A stretch of DNA of 64,000 nucleotides from Adiantum capillus-veneris (Eukaryota > Streptophyta > Polypodiopsida > Polypodiales > Pteridaceae). This document shows positions 33,301 through 44,787 of the stretch, piece by piece. The position numbers and the translations under genes are program-made. The notes below the pieces were generated by a model. It was not told the DNA's origin. It searched no databases and worked only from the letters and a program-made list of their open reading frames with translations. The stretch spans positions 42,597,779 to 42,661,778 of the forward strand of contig CM043970.1 in the NCBI GenBank assembly GCA_014529385.2, written 5' to 3'. Numbering within the stretch: the first letter of the stretch is position 1; each line of letters starts with the position of its first letter.

Positions 33301-34760
33301 CTAAGGAAAGAATACAAGACGTTCCCATAGGAGCAATCAAACTAAAACTACCCCTCTTTCAAGGTAGTGATGCTATGCCTAATATTATCAGCTTTCTAGA
33401 CACAGGAGAATGTCCGGAAGGGTACACTAGGGGCCAAAAACTGTGGCTGGTAAGGAAGGTGACAAGATCCGCCTTCTAAACGACCACTTGTATTGTAAAG
33501 GCAAGGATCAAATTCTCAGGCAAGTACCAACCTCCAGTGAGATCACAGAGGTAATTTCAAGTTGCCGTGATGGTGTCTATGCGTTCATTTTGCTTTAGAT
33601 ATCACCAGTAGGAAGATTCTACACGCATGATACTCTTGGCCTAGTCTGAACAAGGATGTGCATCATTGGTTAAAACGTGCAAGGCCTGTCAACCAAGTGG
33701 CCACTGATCGCACACTAACCTATGAACCACAAACTCCTATCATCGCATACGGTCCATTTGAGAAATGGGGAATAGATGCAATCGGTCCTCTACCAAGGGC
33801 CCAATCGGGTAAACTATACATTCTAGTTGGTGTAGACTACATGACCCGATGGGCAGAAGCAGCAGCCACCACCCGCATTACAGCACAAGAGGTAGCAAAG
33901 TTCATATTTGAGCACATCTGTTGCCATTTTGGCACTCCTCTTGAGATAATATCTGATAGGGGACCAGGTTTCAGAGGCGATCTGGTGGGAGAACTGATAA
34001 AAAAGTTAGGCATTACACACCGACTTTCCACACCATACTATCCACAGTGTAATGGCCTAGTAGAAAAGGTAAACGGGATGATCTACAAAATCATCACAAA
34101 GCAGGTGAATAACCACACAAGAGACTGGGATAAACATCTCATGGCTGCTATATGGGTCTACCGAACGATGTTCCGAACATCATTAGGTTTCACCCCTTTC
34201 CATCTAGTTTACGGAAAGGAGTCAATTCTGCCCATTGAGGTACAGATAGCAAGCTTATGAGTCATGGCTAGCCAATTACAGTGCCCAATTGTAAATCTCC
34301 GCAAGCTTACGAGTCATGGCTAGCCAATTACAGTGTCCAATTTTAAATCTCCGCAACCACATCCTGGATTTGGAAAGGCTCCAACTAGATAGGGAAGATG
34401 CAATCAATCACTATGTAGCGCAGACAGAGCGACGCCGGCTCACCTTCAATCAAGGGCTTAAGGAAAAGGGCCTAGAAAAATGCATGTTAGTATTGAGTTA
34501 CGACAACAGATTTGACACCAGGAAGGACAAGAAATTTCAACCCTGATGGGAAGGACCATTCATCGTCAAAAGGCGCTATGACAACGGCAACTATAAGCTA
34601 TGGAAGCAGATGGGAGAATTCACAAGACTAGAGTCAATGGATGGAGGCTAAAGAGGTATTTCCTTAGGTTTGATCCAGAGTTCGTGCTAGATATTCCAGA
34701 AGAGGGAGGACCCTCCAACTCTGCTACTAAAGAATCAGAGGTAGGCTAGAAGCATGAATG
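33301..34760 (+). pseudogene. Integrase, element C
   Basis: The zinc-finger part (33400-33690) is badly decayed; HHW survives at 33661-33669 but the C-x2-C is lost. The catalytic core is well preserved over 33658-34258: WGIDAIGPLP (first Asp), IISDRGPGF (second Asp), YYPQCNGLVEKVNG (Glu), then TPFHLVYGKES. A TGA at 34258-34260 is followed by a tandem duplication and the C-terminal domain (34316-34546 and beyond, with WEGPFIVKRRYDNGNYKL). Integrase would insert the element cDNA; here it is interrupted. Confidence 0.85.
34254..34362 (+). repeat. Tandem duplication inside integrase C-terminus
   Basis: The phrase GAGTCATGGCTAGCCAATTA occurs at about 34259 and again at 34312 with its neighbouring AAATCTCCGCAA, period about 53 bp. 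Two base changes separate the copies. The length is not a multiple of three, so it adds to the frame damage. Confidence 0.8.
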
Positions 34761-34784
34761 CCTCTAGCCAGACAGGAGGGCTAA

Positions 34785-35080
34785 TGACTGCCGATTTTTG
34801 AAACCGCGTCCGCGAGAACTAAACCCCAAGAAGGGGAGAGCATATTACCAACGGAAAACAAAAAAAAGAAAAGTTTCTTTAACATTCACCACCCTCTAGG
34901 CTTAACCACTGGCGGGGCACCACATCTCTCCATTATCGTCAGAAGACAGAGACCTCTCTCTCCTACTACTCGGCTCCGCCAACCCACTCTCTCACTTACC
35001 CTGCCGCTGCATCACCCGGCCCAATGGGCGCATAAAAAAAAACATTTCCACTATTCCGTGGCGGGCCGCCAATTTTGTAA
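34785..35080 (+). repeat. Dispersed repeat R1, copy 2 (possible LTR start of element C)
   Basis: Matches 22125-22440. It begins a few bases after the last recognisable pol codons of element C, includes AAGAAGGGGAGAGC (purine-tract-like) and ends in GGCGGGCCGCCAATTTTGTA. No TG start was identified after the purine tract, so the LTR reading is tentative. Confidence 0.65.
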
Positions 35081-35106
35081 ATTCTCTCTCTCTCTTTCAT
35101 TATTCA

Positions 35107-35108
<2 letters not shown>

Positions 35109-35155
<47 letters not shown>
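35109..35155. repeat. (CT)n microsatellite
   Basis: About 23 CT units between R1 and the LARD element; 35160-35355 is C/T-rich without a supported gene. Confidence 0.95.
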
Positions 35156-35159
<4 letters not shown>

Positions 35160-35360
35160 CTAGACCCAGCGGGCCGACATACCTCACCCCTCCTTTTTTT
35201 CCCTCTCGTCCACACCCCTCGGCTTCACTCTCCCCCCCCTATCCCTCCCCTCTTGTTTTCTTCCCACCGGCGGACCACCACCCTATCCTCCTCTATCTTC
35301 CCCTCCTTCAGTTAGCTCTCACTCTCTCCCTCTGAGTGAGCGGCCGCGCGGGCATGGAAT

Positions 35361-35837
35361 TGTTATAGAAATGATATTTTATGATTTATTACAGCTGACA
35401 GGTGGAAAAGACTAGACCCAGCTTGGCCTATGCAAATGTATTTGTATATCATGTACATTTTATTATTCAAGTGCTCTTTGATGAGCTTTGGCCAATTATG
35501 ACCGGCCGGCCAGTCTGTAACCAATTTGACCATTCAAGAAATCTATAAAACAAATACGTGCAAGAGGGAAATGGTCACTCTTGCACGGGGGGAGATTGCA
35601 CCCAGTGTCCGTCTCATTCTTCTCTCCTCTCTTCTTTCCTCTCTCGCCGTGCCAGGCGTAGCACTCCGCTCTAGGAGGTGCGCCTGCTCGAGCTGTGTCA
35701 CTCTCTCTCGCTCTTTGTCTCTCTATGTTTGTGATTGTGCGTCTATGTGGTTGCCAGGTATGTCGATTAGTCGTTTATGTCTTGCTATGTGCTATTTTTG
35801 AGTATTTTGCAGGGCAGCCAAGCTCCCGTCTGTAGCA
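35361..35837 (+). repeat. 5' LTR of the LARD element
   Basis: 477 bp, TG..CA ended. A TATA-like word (CTATAAAAC) lies at about 35542-35550 and is a plausible core promoter; a pyrimidine-rich stretch follows it. Confidence 0.9.
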
Positions 35838-35838
35838 A

Positions 35839-35850
35839 TGGTATCAGAGC
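35839..35850 (+). other. Primer-binding site, initiator-Met tRNA type
   Basis: TGGTATCAGAGC, one base after the LTR end, complementary to the 3' end of plant initiator methionine tRNA as in many plant LTR elements. Confidence 0.9.
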
Positions 35851-36783
35851 GAGGTGATAAGTTCTCGGCCTTGCAATAACCAATGCTATGGAAACAATAA
35901 ACCTCAATGATAAGTATTTTCTTTGTTTTTGTACACGACAAGTGCAAGTTGCTGATTTGTGTTTACACAAAAATAGCATAACAATGCATTGGTGAATGAT
36001 GTCGATTATGTATTATTCTTTATTTTGTTACGAGAGAAGGGTTAAGCTCCGACCATAAGGAAATAGCATAGTAATAGACTATCTAATTGTGGGTTAATTG
36101 CATAAGGCTGACTTATATAGTCTTGCGCCGCTAACCGTGCAAGGGTAGATAGAGCAGTAGAGCGGGTTTAACTGCATGAGGAAAGAAGTAAGAGGCAGAG
36201 AGACTTTAGCACCGTTTGCTTAGGTGCAATTTTGTTTAACAAGGAATCGGAGATCCAGAAAAATCTTTGATAATTTTAAGTTGTCCCAAGACCTATGGCG
36301 AAAGGAGTCTCTCAAGATTTTGTACTTAGGGTAGTAGGAGGCCCTATTGGGAGATGGTAATGGGAATCGACCCCATGCTGGTGTAATTATTTTTCAAAAT
36401 AAATAAATGAACAAAGCATCACGACAATGGTAGCAGCACTGGGAGCGGATGGAAGCTTGGACGACATAAGTTGCAGAGGCCAAGCAACAGACTTCCATCG
36501 AGCACACCGTCGAGCAAGTAGTAGGGCGCTACCATCCAACCGACACTCTCTCTCTGTCACTTCAGCGGTCAACTACCCTTTTTTCCTCTCTATGTTGCAT
36601 GTTTGTCTCCCTCGCCTTCATCTGCACCCACCCAAGTGACGTGCATGCAAAAAAATTTCTTCCTAGCAGACCACGCTCAACCTGCACCTCTGGTTGCGTA
36701 GGCGGAACTGTACTCTCTCTTTGTTTGCAGTTGTCGCCCACACCACACTCTCTCTTGCTACAACCGCTAGCCCAACCCCATGC

Positions 36784-36787
36784 AACC

Positions 36788-36835
<48 letters not shown>

Positions 36836-37232
36836 CCACCCACCACTTTCAGTTTCTCTCTCTCCTTGTCTATGCAAGAGCAAGTCGCACCAAGTTTTTC
36901 GATTGCTGGCAGCCACCCCTTACGCGACTTGGTTGACAACTAACTGTCCCTCACTCTCTCTTTGGTGGTAAACCACCCATCCACTTACTCTCTCTCTGTC
37001 GCTCTAATCAACAGCCGCCATGACTCCCTGCATGTAGCCGCCAGGCCAGCCAGCCCATCAACCGCCCCCATGCAAGACTCACACTCTCTCTCCCTCTCGG
37101 TTCTCACCCACCCGCAGCCACCCACTACCTCTTTCTTTGGAGCTCACCCACTCGCATTGGCGTGACACTCACGACTGTTGTAAGCTCGCGCAATTGTTCT
37201 CTCTCTCTCTCTCTCTCCTCAGTCGCTAGAAA

Positions 37233-37276
<44 letters not shown>

Positions 37277-37348
37277 CCCACGTTAGGTACAATTGCATGC
37301 CCTTCTGCAGCCCTTGAATGACATCACTTTGCAATCTTCTCTCTTTTA

Positions 37349-37388
<40 letters not shown>
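36784..37388. repeat. CT-rich microsatellite cluster inside the LARD
   Basis: Pure CT runs at about 36790-36833, 37200-37217, 37233-37274 and 37345-37388, separated by C/T-rich sequence. Overlapping Ser-Leu repeat frames are artefacts. Confidence 0.9.
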
Positions 37389-37393
<5 letters not shown>

Positions 37394-37991
37394 GTCTCCC
37401 ACTGCGGGGCTGCCAATCCTAGAAGAAGCAAGGGCAAAGCTCAGAAGAGGTTGCCACAGGAATTGCTTTGCTGCCGGTTGCAGGTTGAACACATGAAGCT
37501 CGCAACTTAGCTCTCTTTTCTTGAGTGTTATCTGAAGATGATTCCAGACATTTTTATTTTTATTTTTTTTCCTTCAAAAATGTGTAACACCTATTGGGAT
37601 CGATCCCTCCACGGCAAGCGTACAGAAACCGACACCTAAGATTGTCTCTACACGCTTAATGCACCTACGAATTCCCACGTATTATTTGCATCCAGGAGTT
37701 GAAATTCCGGTGTCGAAACCTCAGAAGATGTACGGTTGAGATTAGCTGCCTTCCGACCCTCGACTGTCACGGTTTCTATCATATAGCTTTGCAAACATCC
37801 GGCATTTGTCGCATGTAAGACATGCCTGCAAGCTTGGAAAGTCTTTATGTGATGGAGTGGGAGGAGACAAGGTGGTTGCCTTAAAATTTCTTCCACCTCT
37901 CGATGGTGTACAGATTTTGTTCCTTGTGTCTTGGCTAGCTCCTCCCTCTCGAACCTCAATTTCTGAGGGATTCTCCATCTTACACCGACAA

Positions 37992-38150
37992 TATGGCTTT
38001 GTCTTCACCCAACGAACCACCCGGCGTCCTTGACACCCTCCAGTCGTTGCAGGATGAGCTCACACAACTTCGTGACTACGACGCCTGGAAAACCGCTTTC
38101 AAAAGCTTTGCCTTCGACTTTTGGATATGCAGGCCTCCGTCCACGCCTTA
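37992..38150 (+). CDS. Short hypothetical ORF in the LARD interior
   Basis: An ATG at 37992 opens about 52 codons ending TAA at about 38148. It encodes an acidic, Leu-rich helix (VLDTLQSLQDELTQLRDYD) with coiled-coil spacing. GC content is higher than the AT-rich DNA after 38270. It could be a leftover gag fragment; nothing else supports translation. Confidence 0.25.
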
Positions 38151-39892
38151 AACTCTATTTTTAATGAGCCTCACCGAACACCTTTTTGGACGCACACTCT
38201 CCACTGACACCAAGAAAACCTCGCCTCGACCCTCCTAGCACTACTTTCCCCAACCCTACACAATAGACATGCTTAAAAAACAATAATAATAATTTCTTTT
38301 GTAATAAGCCTATCAAGGCTCCCTTCTGTCCCCCTTTCATAGATCTCTAATGTAGCCCAATTTATTTTTAAGGATATCGCAACAACTTTGTCGTCTCCCG
38401 TATGTAGGGATTCATGACTAGTCTTTTTGGTTTGCTTTAGGTCATCAGCACTTCTCGTAGCACACGTAGTCTAGCATGGTTTGAACAAAAAAAAATATGT
38501 ATATAAAAAAATAAAGTAAAAATTATACATCGGCATCACATTATTTCTCGCAATTTTGTCCGCATTGTACTCAATGATCTTTATTAGCACTAGCTAGTAT
38601 AATATTTGATCTGCTCATATCTACAAATATCCCCACTAACAGCCTCTGTTGTAACCACTTTCTGCAATGTGTATCATGATATTACATCGTCTTTTGTGAT
38701 TCGTTCAGGTTATAACAAGTCATGAACTCATTTGATGTACTTGTAACTTTATGAAAAAAAAAATCTTGTTAAATTACTCTCTCATATTTTTTTACTCCTT
38801 AGTAAAACTTGCTCAACATGAATATCTTTATTACATTCACCACACCTTTAGGGCAATATAACTATCTGTCCCGCCAATATCCACCCACATGAGATTATTT
38901 TCACTACTAATCTCAAGTCCAATCATTCACACAGAGCCATGCAGACTAGAATGGACCCTATTTCCTTTTGAGTTTATTATAAGCATATCATTAACGACAA
39001 ATAGGTCCTTATTCGACTGTGTATACTAACCCTTTTATACAAGAAAGGGCTACCGCATCTTCTTACACAATCTAAGTAGAATAATCTCACTTTCTCATCA
39101 ATCAAAGGCTAATCATGATAGTCCTTGGTAAGTAATCAACATACGTTTATCCTTCACATCGAGTTGTAATGATTCCACCAGAATTTCATTCTTACTTCGT
39201 TTATTTTGGCCCATTGAAAGTTTGGTTCTACATTTCTTTTATGCTAGTTTGAGGCCCTAGTTGATCTATGCTATTTAATTAGAACTGTAGAAATTCCCTT
39301 TCCGTTCAGTTGTCTTACATTTGTGTCAATTGTATACTCATCGCTTTTGTAATAGTCATTGCAAGTTCATGACCAATTATTAACCCCATGCTAACACATT
39401 TTGGATCTATTAGCTATACTTTGGTATAAGTTTGCTAGGTGCAACACTTGTACCTCTCCCCATGTGCCAACAATGGTATATATATTTTTAAATACAGTAT
39501 ATCCTCCTGGTATGTACATCAAATATATCATTCCTCTTTTCATATTTCATTTCTCTGCACGGTGTTTTAAGCTGAATACTCAAACACTGCTAAGGTCATG
39601 GCTTCTAATTATATTTTCATTGAAATGATTTTTCAATAGGCTACACAGCATTGTCTTGTCAACTTAATACTCCAACACTGCTACGGTCAGGGCTTACTAC
39701 TTGCACGGTATGAAATTTTTTATTGACCAAATTATTCATTAGCTATGCAGCTCCTCATTTGAGCTAGGCTCCTCTTGAATATCAAGCCACAGTTTGTAAG
39801 TGCCTTGTTAGTGGAACATACTCTAATTTGGTGTCAAATAGGTGGAAAATATTTTCTTTTTATGTCTTGCTTGGTCCATTGGTCACATGCAC

Positions 39893-40060
39893 ACAGATTC
39901 GCCGATTTAGGCAGTGTGTCAAAGCTCATCTAGTGCAGATTCGCCGATTTAGGCAGCACAACAACAAACTATAGATTCATGCTTTTTGAACTTATATCAA
40001 GTGCAGATTCGCTGATTTAGGCAGCACGTCAGGTGTAGATTCGCCGGTTTAGGCAACACC
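39893..40060 (+). repeat. Four spaced copies of a ~22-bp motif
   Basis: CAGATTCGCCGATTTAGGCA, with small changes, occurs at about 39894, 39942, 40004 and 40036, inside the 3' half of the LARD. Several copies are flanked by GTG on the left and CAC on the right, so each can pair at its ends. Confidence 0.8.
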
Positions 40061-40517
40061 GATCACGAAATCATGCTGCATTGGCTGGCCACCACTGCTA
40101 CTGGTATGATTTTGTTACCTAGGTATACAAAATGAAGAATATTTGGATTTGGATTTGCAATGGGTATATGTTGGCAGATGGTTGGATTTGGATTTGGAAT
40201 TGGTGATTTTCTGTTGCGACAGTATTTATGAAAGTGAACTTGAGATTGATGAGACTTGATTTATACAATGATGAGTGTGACCAATGATATCCTGATTCAT
40301 CAGGGTATGACATATATTGCTTATTCTAGTGGTATGGGACACTAGAATAGGTTGTATGTGGATGAAGGCAGGCATAAGCTAATGTTGTTTAGTTTCATAA
40401 ATTTTCCTTTATTACGTGATGTTTTTGACACAACATACTAATCACCGTTTTTGACAAGTATTGTTTGTAGATTTTTATATTCGCAACTGAGGACAGTTGC
40501 TTTCCAACGGAGAGGTA

Positions 40518-40994
40518 TGTTATAGAAATAATATTTTATGATTTATTACAGCTGACAGGTGGAAAAGACTAGAACCAGCTTGGCCTATGCAAATGTATTT
40601 GTATATCATGTACATTTTATTATTCAAGTGCTCTTTTATGAGCTTTGGCCAATTATGACCGGCCGGCCAGTCTGTAACCAATTTGACCATTCAAGAAATC
40701 TATAAAACAAATACGTGCAAGAGGGAAATGGTCACTCTTGCATGGGGGGAGATTGCACCCAGTGTCCGTCTCATTCTTCTCTCCTCTCTTCTTTCCTCTC
40801 TCGCCGTGCCAGGCGTAGCACTCCGCTCTAGGAGGTGCGCCTGCTCGAGCCGTGTCACTCTCTCTCGCTCTTTGTCTCTCTCTGTTCGTGATTGTGCGTC
40901 TATGTGGTTGCCAGGTATGTCGATTAGTTGTTTATGTCTTGCTATGTGCTATTTTTGAGTATTTTGCAGGGTAGCCAGGCTCCCGTCTCTAGCA
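40518..40994 (+). repeat. 3' LTR of the LARD element
   Basis: 477 bp, same length as the 5' LTR with about 11 substitutions and no indels by eye. Preceded by the purine-rich stretch at 40506-40515. Confidence 0.9.
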
Positions 40995-41004
40995 GGAATA
41001 GAAT

Positions 41005-41008
41005 CTCA

Positions 41009-41097
<89 letters not shown>

Positions 41098-41212
41098 TCC
41101 CTCCACATAACCTCTTCCTCTTATCCATTCCCCCCCCCCTCACTCACACACTCTCTCTCATTCTCTCTCCCACAATGTGGGAACCCGCCATAATATCTCC
41201 CTCTCTCTCGCT

Positions 41213-41255
<43 letters not shown>

Positions 41256-41471
41256 TACTCACCACCCCCCCTTCCCATTCCGTTGACCTCCCATCTCCCC
41301 CCCTTCTCGCTCTCTGTCGAATAGGCGGGCGCGAGCCCCAAACTCCCTCCCTGGCGCTCTCGTAAGCCCGAAGGCAACCCGTCGGAGGCACGCTCATCCA
41401 CACACCAACCATCTCCCGCTCTCTCTGTGACTGAGCTAGCTCTCGGCACCGCGCTCGCAGACAACCCCATT

Positions 41472-41556
<85 letters not shown>

Positions 41557-41795
41557 GTCGCACTGCGCCCGTAGGCAGCCCATCTCAACAATCTCCCTCC
41601 CTCTCTCGCTCTCAGCTCGTCGGAGATGCGCAGCAGTCAACAGGATCACTCTCTCTCTCTATCACGCCCACACACCCACACACACACCCTTTCCGTATGT
41701 GCGCACACACACACACACACACCATCCCCCCTCCCCCCCACTTACACACACCTCCTCACGCCATCTCTGTGGCAAGCATCGCATAGAAAAAACTA

Positions 41796-41845
<50 letters not shown>
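41005..41845. repeat. Microsatellite cluster (CT, CA, AT, TG)
   Basis: CT runs at about 41010-41090, 41218-41251 and 41476-41549, (CA)n at 41703-41722, then (AT)n at 41797-41816 passing directly into (TG)n at 41817-41844. The long Arg-Glu or Ser-Leu reading frames across this block are composition artefacts. 41846-42390 holds no supported gene. Confidence 0.95.
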
Positions 41846-41847
<2 letters not shown>

Positions 41848-42379
41848 CCTTTAACGTATACCCCCGTTCCCACGCACACCTTACCATACATACACCCATA
41901 CATATATGCACTCACGAGCACATTCACATATATAGCACGCATGTCTACATGCACAAGTATAACACACGCACACCATACGCACCCACCAAAAATAAAAGAG
42001 GTAAAAAAAACCTCAGGACATCGACGACATCGACAAAAAGAAAGGAGACGACCAAGTCGCGCGTCGTCGACACCAAAACAAGCAAAGGCGCCGAAGGCAT
42101 GCCTCGACCGATCTTGAAAGTGACGAATGCGCTACACTGACGCACCAACCAGGCTGCTGTTCACCGGCATTGCATCCACGATGCCCTCTTCAGTAAAGAT
42201 CCGTAGGTTGTCCTCATTTTTTCAGTTTAAAAGCCAAATCTTGTAAAAAATCCCAATTTTTTGTAAATTCTCATCTCTCTAGGTGATGGTCACAAAGGCC
42301 CACCTAGAGGTTTTCCTTATAATATTTCCCAAGACAAAGCAAGGGTCAACCACCCAGGGCCCACCGCCTTGCTTTGTCC

Positions 42380-42490
42380 CCTCTGATTAGATTACCCTAA
42401 TCCAATCAGATTACCCTAATCCAAAGCAGCCACAGAACCTATAAAAAGGCACTGAGAGGTCACTATCGGGGGGGGGGGGGGGGGGGCAAG
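42380..42490 (+). promoter_or_regulatory. Promoter-like patch: CCAAT, TATA, poly-G
   Basis: A 15-bp phrase GATTACCCTAATCCAA is present twice in tandem (about 42388 and 42409), with CCAAT at 42402-42406. TATAAAAAG lies at 42440-42448, and a run of 19 G follows at 42468-42486. Spacing suits a core promoter firing to the right near 42470. No clear gene follows within 2 kb on the plus strand, so it may be an LTR promoter remnant. Confidence 0.35.
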
Positions 42491-42833
42491 TTCATCAGAG
42501 GTCTGCACTTGGTAGTATTTTGGTAGGAGGGATTGGCAACATTTGCATCACAAGAGAAGGGACTTAGCGTAGTGATTTTCTTTGGGAATTTGTACTATGT
42601 AAAAGAAGCTATGTCTACATCTCAACTCCAACGGTTGATGCACACACACTCATGTTAGCAAGGTTTTTGTGTCTGTGAGTCATCTCTAGAAGAACGCACC
42701 AAGTAGGCTCACTATCTCTCCCTCTATCTCTCTCACCATGATTTGCCACCTCGTCGGAAATAAGGTTGCTGTAAATATTGCAAGAGAATAATTCTCCCTC
42801 ACACCCCCGAGGGTTTTCAACACCTGTCATTCT

Positions 42834-42857
42834 GTGTGTGTGTGTGTGTGTGTGTGT
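42834..42857. repeat. (TG)n microsatellite
   Basis: About 12 TG units. 42490-43040 otherwise holds no supported gene. Confidence 0.9.
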
Positions 42858-43039
42858 GGAGAGTCCGTGATATTTCAAGTCACCGTTGTGTGCGTCCTAG
42901 CCGCTCAAAGCTAGGTGGTGCCCCCCGTGTTCGCTTCATCGTGACCGGCTTGTGGCGTGCATCAGCTCCCGGCGTTTACGAGGCCGTCGGGGTTTGTGTC
43001 GCGCTTTGCGCTCGTCAATAGCATATCATTCAGTGAGTA

Positions 43040-44305
43040 CTACTGTTTATTGGTTTTTTCAACGAAAGGAGACATATATATACATCTGGCATAACCAAAA
43101 CTTGCATCATCACACTCATCAGTCGCCCTAAACTCTTCCATGCATACACCTTCATCACAATCCTTGATTGCATCCCTCACATTATCAAACAAACCATTGG
43201 CATATGAATCTAGTGCCAAGCTTCTCCCATAGTAGTTAAAATCTCGCCTATGGAGTACCACAGATTCATCAGTAGAGAGTTTTCGTATGGAAGAGGCTTC
43301 ATTAAAGGAAGGTCCATCCAAAAGGCTGCCCTTAGCATCTGATAGAAAATTAGATGATGATAGAAATTTTTTCATCAGCATCTGATAGAAAATTGCTATC
43401 ATCATCAAAATTGCTAGCATAATCGCTCTTTGAAATGTCATCTGTATTATTTATCTCACCAGATGCATTTGGCACATATAAATCTTCATGCATATAAGTT
43501 AGAGGTGTCTCCATATCATATACAATATAAACACCATCATCATACTCAAATAGGCTTTGCACCATTCCCCAGAACTCACCTTGCAATAATTCAAAATCCA
43601 TAAAAAACCATGTTTTGTCTAAACTTTGTGGCATCGGCCATTTTAGGTAGTACATAAGCAAAGATTACTTCAAAGCTAGCCAACTATAATGCCAGTCTTT
43701 AGGAGGCATATGAAAAAAGATGAAGTCACCATGGGAAAAACCTTGATAAGCATAAAAATATTTTCCCACATCATCTTGAATTTCTAGCTTCATTATCTCT
43801 TGCTCAACCCTTGTTATCCACAACTATATACATTCATCTTCCATTCCACAAAAATATACACTATCTTTTTTTGGCACCTTCAAACCCATATAGCACTTTA
43901 AGAATGCATGCTTCATCAGCCTCCAACTATATTGGACATGCTTCGGAAGTCCAACATAGAATTGCCATGCTCCTTCTTGCAGCTTTTGATGCATAAAGTT
44001 GGTCATCACCTCATCATAAAAAATACCCCCAAGCCATACATCTCATCTTTTGAAAAAGATATCCAATCTTGTACATCTTTAGTTTTCCCTCCACAAAAGA
44101 ATACATACATTGCTGCCATGTTTGTAAAATTTTGTGATGCATGTGTTGGATGTTCAAAACCAAAACACCTGCACTTGTTACTGAAGGTACTCAACGACAC
44201 GCTCCTCAGTGGTGGTGGGCACCAAAACCATGGCATAAAAAATCCGGAGCAAAACACCTCTATAGCTTGACCTCTCTGTGAGTTTAGGATCAAAAACCTA
44301 TCCAC
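43040..44305 (-). pseudogene. gag-like relic G
   Basis: The minus strand from about 44200 reads FCGGKTKDVQDWISFSKDEM, then, after a one-base shift near 44008, MTNFMHQKLQEGAWQFYVGLP and SWRLMKHAFLKCYMG. This is the helical capsid pattern of plant gypsy gag. A stop at about 43823 and several more follow; 43661-43350 and 43441-43040 encode acidic segments (MHEDLYVPNASGEINNTDD) that overlap at a short local duplication (ATCTGATAGAAAATT near 43338 and 43380). Its upstream sequence is the repeat shared with 17130-17326. No pol domains follow. It resembles element E in plan: gag core plus long acidic tail. Confidence 0.5.
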
Positions 44306-44480
44306 TCAAACACCAACAACTACAACTCCAAAGATTGTATCCAGCTGTCAACCCAAGCCCTCGGCCATGGGGTCTTTACAACACACGTCGACCAAGTTGA
44401 GATGGAAACAAAACAAGTGCATACTCAAATACTTTATCCTTAATCTTACCATGTCTTGCAAAAACATATTTGCAAATCTC
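44240..44480 (-). repeat. Dispersed repeat, uninterrupted copy (empty site)
   Basis: Matches 17130-17326 and runs straight on into sequence matching 21580-21610 (TCCTTAATCTTACCATGTC). It therefore shows the target of the 17327-21579 insertion before integration. Confidence 0.75.
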
Positions 44481-44787
44481 CTTACATACAACTTAGCTAT
44501 CAGCATGCATTGAGGTGCCACTCTTTCAACTACCTAAGATCGATATCCTCCAAAATTGATCTTGGGATCTCCTCTTTACTATGATCCAAATTCAGCCAAC
44601 CATTGAATCACAAAAATACCCAAGATTGCACACATCCGGAAGCTCCAAAGCATCATACATGCTCTCATAAGCATTCCGGTTACTTGCATCAGAGCCCTTC
44701 AACATGGACGTTGTCTTGCACCCGGAGGTGGCCATCACATATGACGCTCTCCCTCAAGTTTAACACTCATCAGACTCATGAGCCCTC

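Larger units (their letters stand above)
29650..34784 (+). mobile_element. Tat-type Ty3/gypsy element C, 5'-truncated
   Basis: Gag, zinc knuckle, protease, RT, RNase H, second RNase H and integrase follow in the usual Ty3/gypsy order on the plus strand. The left junction near 29650 falls inside gag, about 45 bp upstream of exon A of the minus-strand transposase-like gene; no 5' LTR or primer site is present. On the right it runs into repeat R1, which may be the start of its 3' LTR. Sequence is clearly different from elements A, B and D, so it represents a second Tat-type family. Confidence 0.75.
35361..40994 (+). mobile_element. Complete non-autonomous LTR retrotransposon (LARD type)
   Basis: All structural parts are present: target duplication GGAAT at 35356-35360 and 40995-40999; two 477-bp LTRs starting TGTTATAG and ending TAGCA; a primer-binding site TGGTATCAGAGC two bases after the 5' LTR; and a purine-rich stretch (CAACGGAGAGG) just before the 3' LTR. 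By eye the LTRs differ at about 11 positions (about 98% identity), so it is recent compared with everything else here. The 4.7-kb interior has no gag, protease, RT, RNase H or integrase on either strand; it would depend on enzymes from another element. The tRNA-iMet primer is used by both copia and gypsy elements, so the partner class is open. Confidence 0.9.

Noticed and set aside
35839-35850. TGGTATCAGAGC as part of a tRNA gene
   Set aside because: It is the primer-binding site next to an LTR; no cloverleaf can be drawn around it. The same applies to 59268-59279.
39893-40060. Spaced 20-bp repeats as a CRISPR-like array
   Set aside because: Only four copies, unequal spacers, inside an LTR element, no cas-like genes.
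41818-42140. ORFs starting in (TG)n
   Set aside because: They open with Cys-Val repeats from the dinucleotide and continue in Thr/His-rich low-complexity sequence.
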